A DNA stretch of 6,653 nt, from the NCBI GenBank assembly GCA_944382025.1, contig CALWMQ010000179.1, positions 1 through 6,653 on the forward strand. The letters run 5' to 3'. The position numbers and the translations under genes are program-made. The notes under the pieces are model-generated. The model was not told the DNA's origin, searched no databases, and saw nothing but the letters and a program-made list of their open reading frames with translations. Positions within the stretch are counted from its first letter, which is position 1, and every line of letters begins with the position of its first letter. The DNA comes from an uncultured Clostridia bacterium (lineage in GTDB: Bacteria; Bacillota; Clostridia; Oscillospirales; Acutalibacteraceae). Below are positions 6,218 to 6,653 of the stretch, one piece after another.

Positions 6218-6246
6218 ATGTTAATCTATTTTCAGGAAAAAGTCCA
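6218..6246 (-). promoter_or_regulatory. Candidate promoter of the Nudix-HAD-CDF-ligase operon
   Basis: On the minus strand TGGACT (6241-6246, 4/6 to TTGACA) and TAACAT (6218-6223, 4/6 to TATAAT) are 17 bases apart in an AT-rich stretch. Transcription would start near 6211, giving a leader of about 54 bases. The match is modest, but it is the only good candidate upstream of the operon. Confidence 0.5.
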
Positions 6247-6273
6247 TGCTTTTCTCTGATAAAACCTCTCTCT

Positions 6274-6399
6274 TTTTCTGTGATGGTCTGTCCCTCCCCG
6301 CCGAGTCACTGCCGGGTTACGCCGTGAGCCGACTCTTTTGGGGCGTTCACTGTCCTGCCGGACGAGCGGGAAGGTTGGGAAGCCGACAGAAAGTTTTTT
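6274..6399 (+). ncRNA. Candidate structured RNA, low confidence
   Basis: TTTTCTGT (6274-6281) can pair with ACAGAAAG (6386-6393), which runs straight into six T (6394-6399). Inside, GAGTC (6303-6307) pairs with GACTC (6330-6334), GTCC (6352-6355) with GGAC (6359-6362), and the C-rich stretch 6291-6299 with the G-rich stretch 6368-6380. This resembles a folded RNA closed by a long-range stem with a terminal T-run, in a gap with no plausible gene. It does not match 6S, SRP, RNase P or tmRNA motifs that I know, and I see no clear promoter in front of it. Chance pairing in a GC-rich spacer is possible. Confidence 0.22.
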
Positions 6400-6457
6400 C
6401 CTTCCGTCTCACCCTGTCTTCCCTGCCGCCAGAACAGAAGCGATAGGCTATCCCGGA

Positions 6458-6486
6458 TTGACAGATGCGTCCCGGACGCTTACAAT
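6458..6486 (+). promoter_or_regulatory. Near-consensus sigma-A promoter of tlyA
   Basis: TTGACA (6458-6463, perfect) is followed after exactly 17 bases by TACAAT (6481-6486, 5/6). Transcription would start near 6493, about 25 bases before the ATG at 6518. A second -10-like TATACT overlaps just downstream at 6491-6496. This is the strongest promoter in the window. Confidence 0.8.
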
Positions 6487-6503
6487 AGAATATACTTTGA
6501 GAT

Positions 6504-6510
6504 AAGGGAG
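6504..6510 (+). promoter_or_regulatory. Ribosome binding site of tlyA
   Basis: AAGGGAG ends 7 bases before the ATG at 6518. The in-frame ATG at 6512 is only one base from it and therefore too close, so 6518 is the chosen start. Confidence 0.8.
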
Positions 6511-6517
6511 AATGCCC

Positions 6518-6653
6518 ATGGAAACCATACGGCTGGACGCCCTAGCGGCGGAACAATTTGGGGTGTCCCACGAGGAAGCTACCGGTCTGATCATGGCCGG
6601 ACGGGTCTGGATCGGCCATGTCCCCGCCGACAAGCCTGGAACGGCGGTACCTC
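6518..6653 (+). CDS. tlyA: TlyA-family rRNA methyltransferase, N-terminal part
   Basis: This gene is cut by the right edge after 45 codons. The visible peptide, METIRLDALAAEQFG, then AGRVWIGHVPADKPGTAVP, is the S4 RNA-binding domain that opens TlyA (YqxC in Bacillus, also called hemolysin A) proteins. The diagnostic blocks are RLDxxLAExG, LIMAGxV and DKPGTxVP. The full protein should be about 270 residues with a FtsJ-like methyltransferase domain, which in characterised TlyA proteins adds 2'-O-methyl groups to 16S and 23S rRNA. The identification rests only on the S4 part, so another S4-domain protein cannot be fully excluded. It diverges from the Nudix operon and has its own strong promoter. 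In Firmicutes tlyA is usually followed by nadK, argR, recN and spoIVB; these would lie beyond the window. Confidence 0.8.
   Translation, partial: METIRLDALAAEQFGVSHEEATGLIMAGRVWIGHVPADKPGTAVP

Noticed and set aside
6246..6446. 66-codon plus-strand reading frame in the spacer before tlyA
   Set aside because: It has no ribosome site and an unnatural composition, and it covers the predicted hairpins; I prefer non-coding.
6448..6633. 61-codon minus-strand frame
   Set aside because: It overlaps the tlyA promoter and start in antisense and has no supporting signals.
1..6653. CRISPR arrays, tRNA or rRNA genes, phage or plasmid functions
   Set aside because: I saw no spaced repeats, tRNA arms, rRNA segments, integrase or replication genes on either strand.

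Overview
The window looks like chromosomal DNA of an anaerobic, spore-forming clostridium, most likely of the Oscillospiraceae/Acutalibacteraceae group. The main evidence is a spo0A gene whose receiver carries the DVVIMD...PHLDAIGVM and SSFDNP...ER features I associate with that group, combined with an intermediate GC content. Taxonomy here is inferred from memory of the family, not from a search.

Layout, left to right. Positions 1-383 hold no convincing gene, only a GC-rich hairpin, a possible leftward promoter and the strong spo0A terminator. Positions 384-1160 (minus) encode Spo0A, the master regulator of sporulation, with a plausible sigma-A-type promoter just upstream. Positions about 1377-1990 are a decayed IS200/IS605-type insertion sequence: its Y1 (HUH) transposase is readable on the minus strand but broken by stops and frameshifts. 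A bidirectional terminator lies at 2011-2053, followed by an unexplained inverted repeat. Positions 2161-2589 (minus) encode an AT-rich, single-pass membrane protein of unknown function.

Positions 2675-6157 form a tight minus-strand operon transcribed from right to left: a Nudix hydrolase, a Cof-type HAD phosphatase, a cation diffusion facilitator (CDF) metal exporter with an extended C-terminus, and a RimK-like ATP-grasp ligase. The HAD and CDF genes overlap by 7 bases, and the CDF and ligase genes are 17 bases apart. A plausible promoter lies at 6218-6246. The shared theme may be nucleotide and sugar-phosphate housekeeping plus divalent metal homeostasis, but that is inference.

The right end holds a divergent plus-strand gene, cut by the window edge, encoding the S4-domain N-terminus of a TlyA-family rRNA methyltransferase. 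It is driven by a near-consensus promoter (TTGACA, 17 bases, TACAAT). In many Firmicutes tlyA, nadK, argR, recN, spoIVB and spo0A form one co-directional cluster. Here tlyA and spo0A are only about 5.4 kb apart but point away from each other, with the operon and the dead IS between them. That suggests the ancestral cluster has been rearranged. The roughly 300-base gap before tlyA contains a possible structured RNA ending in a T-run.
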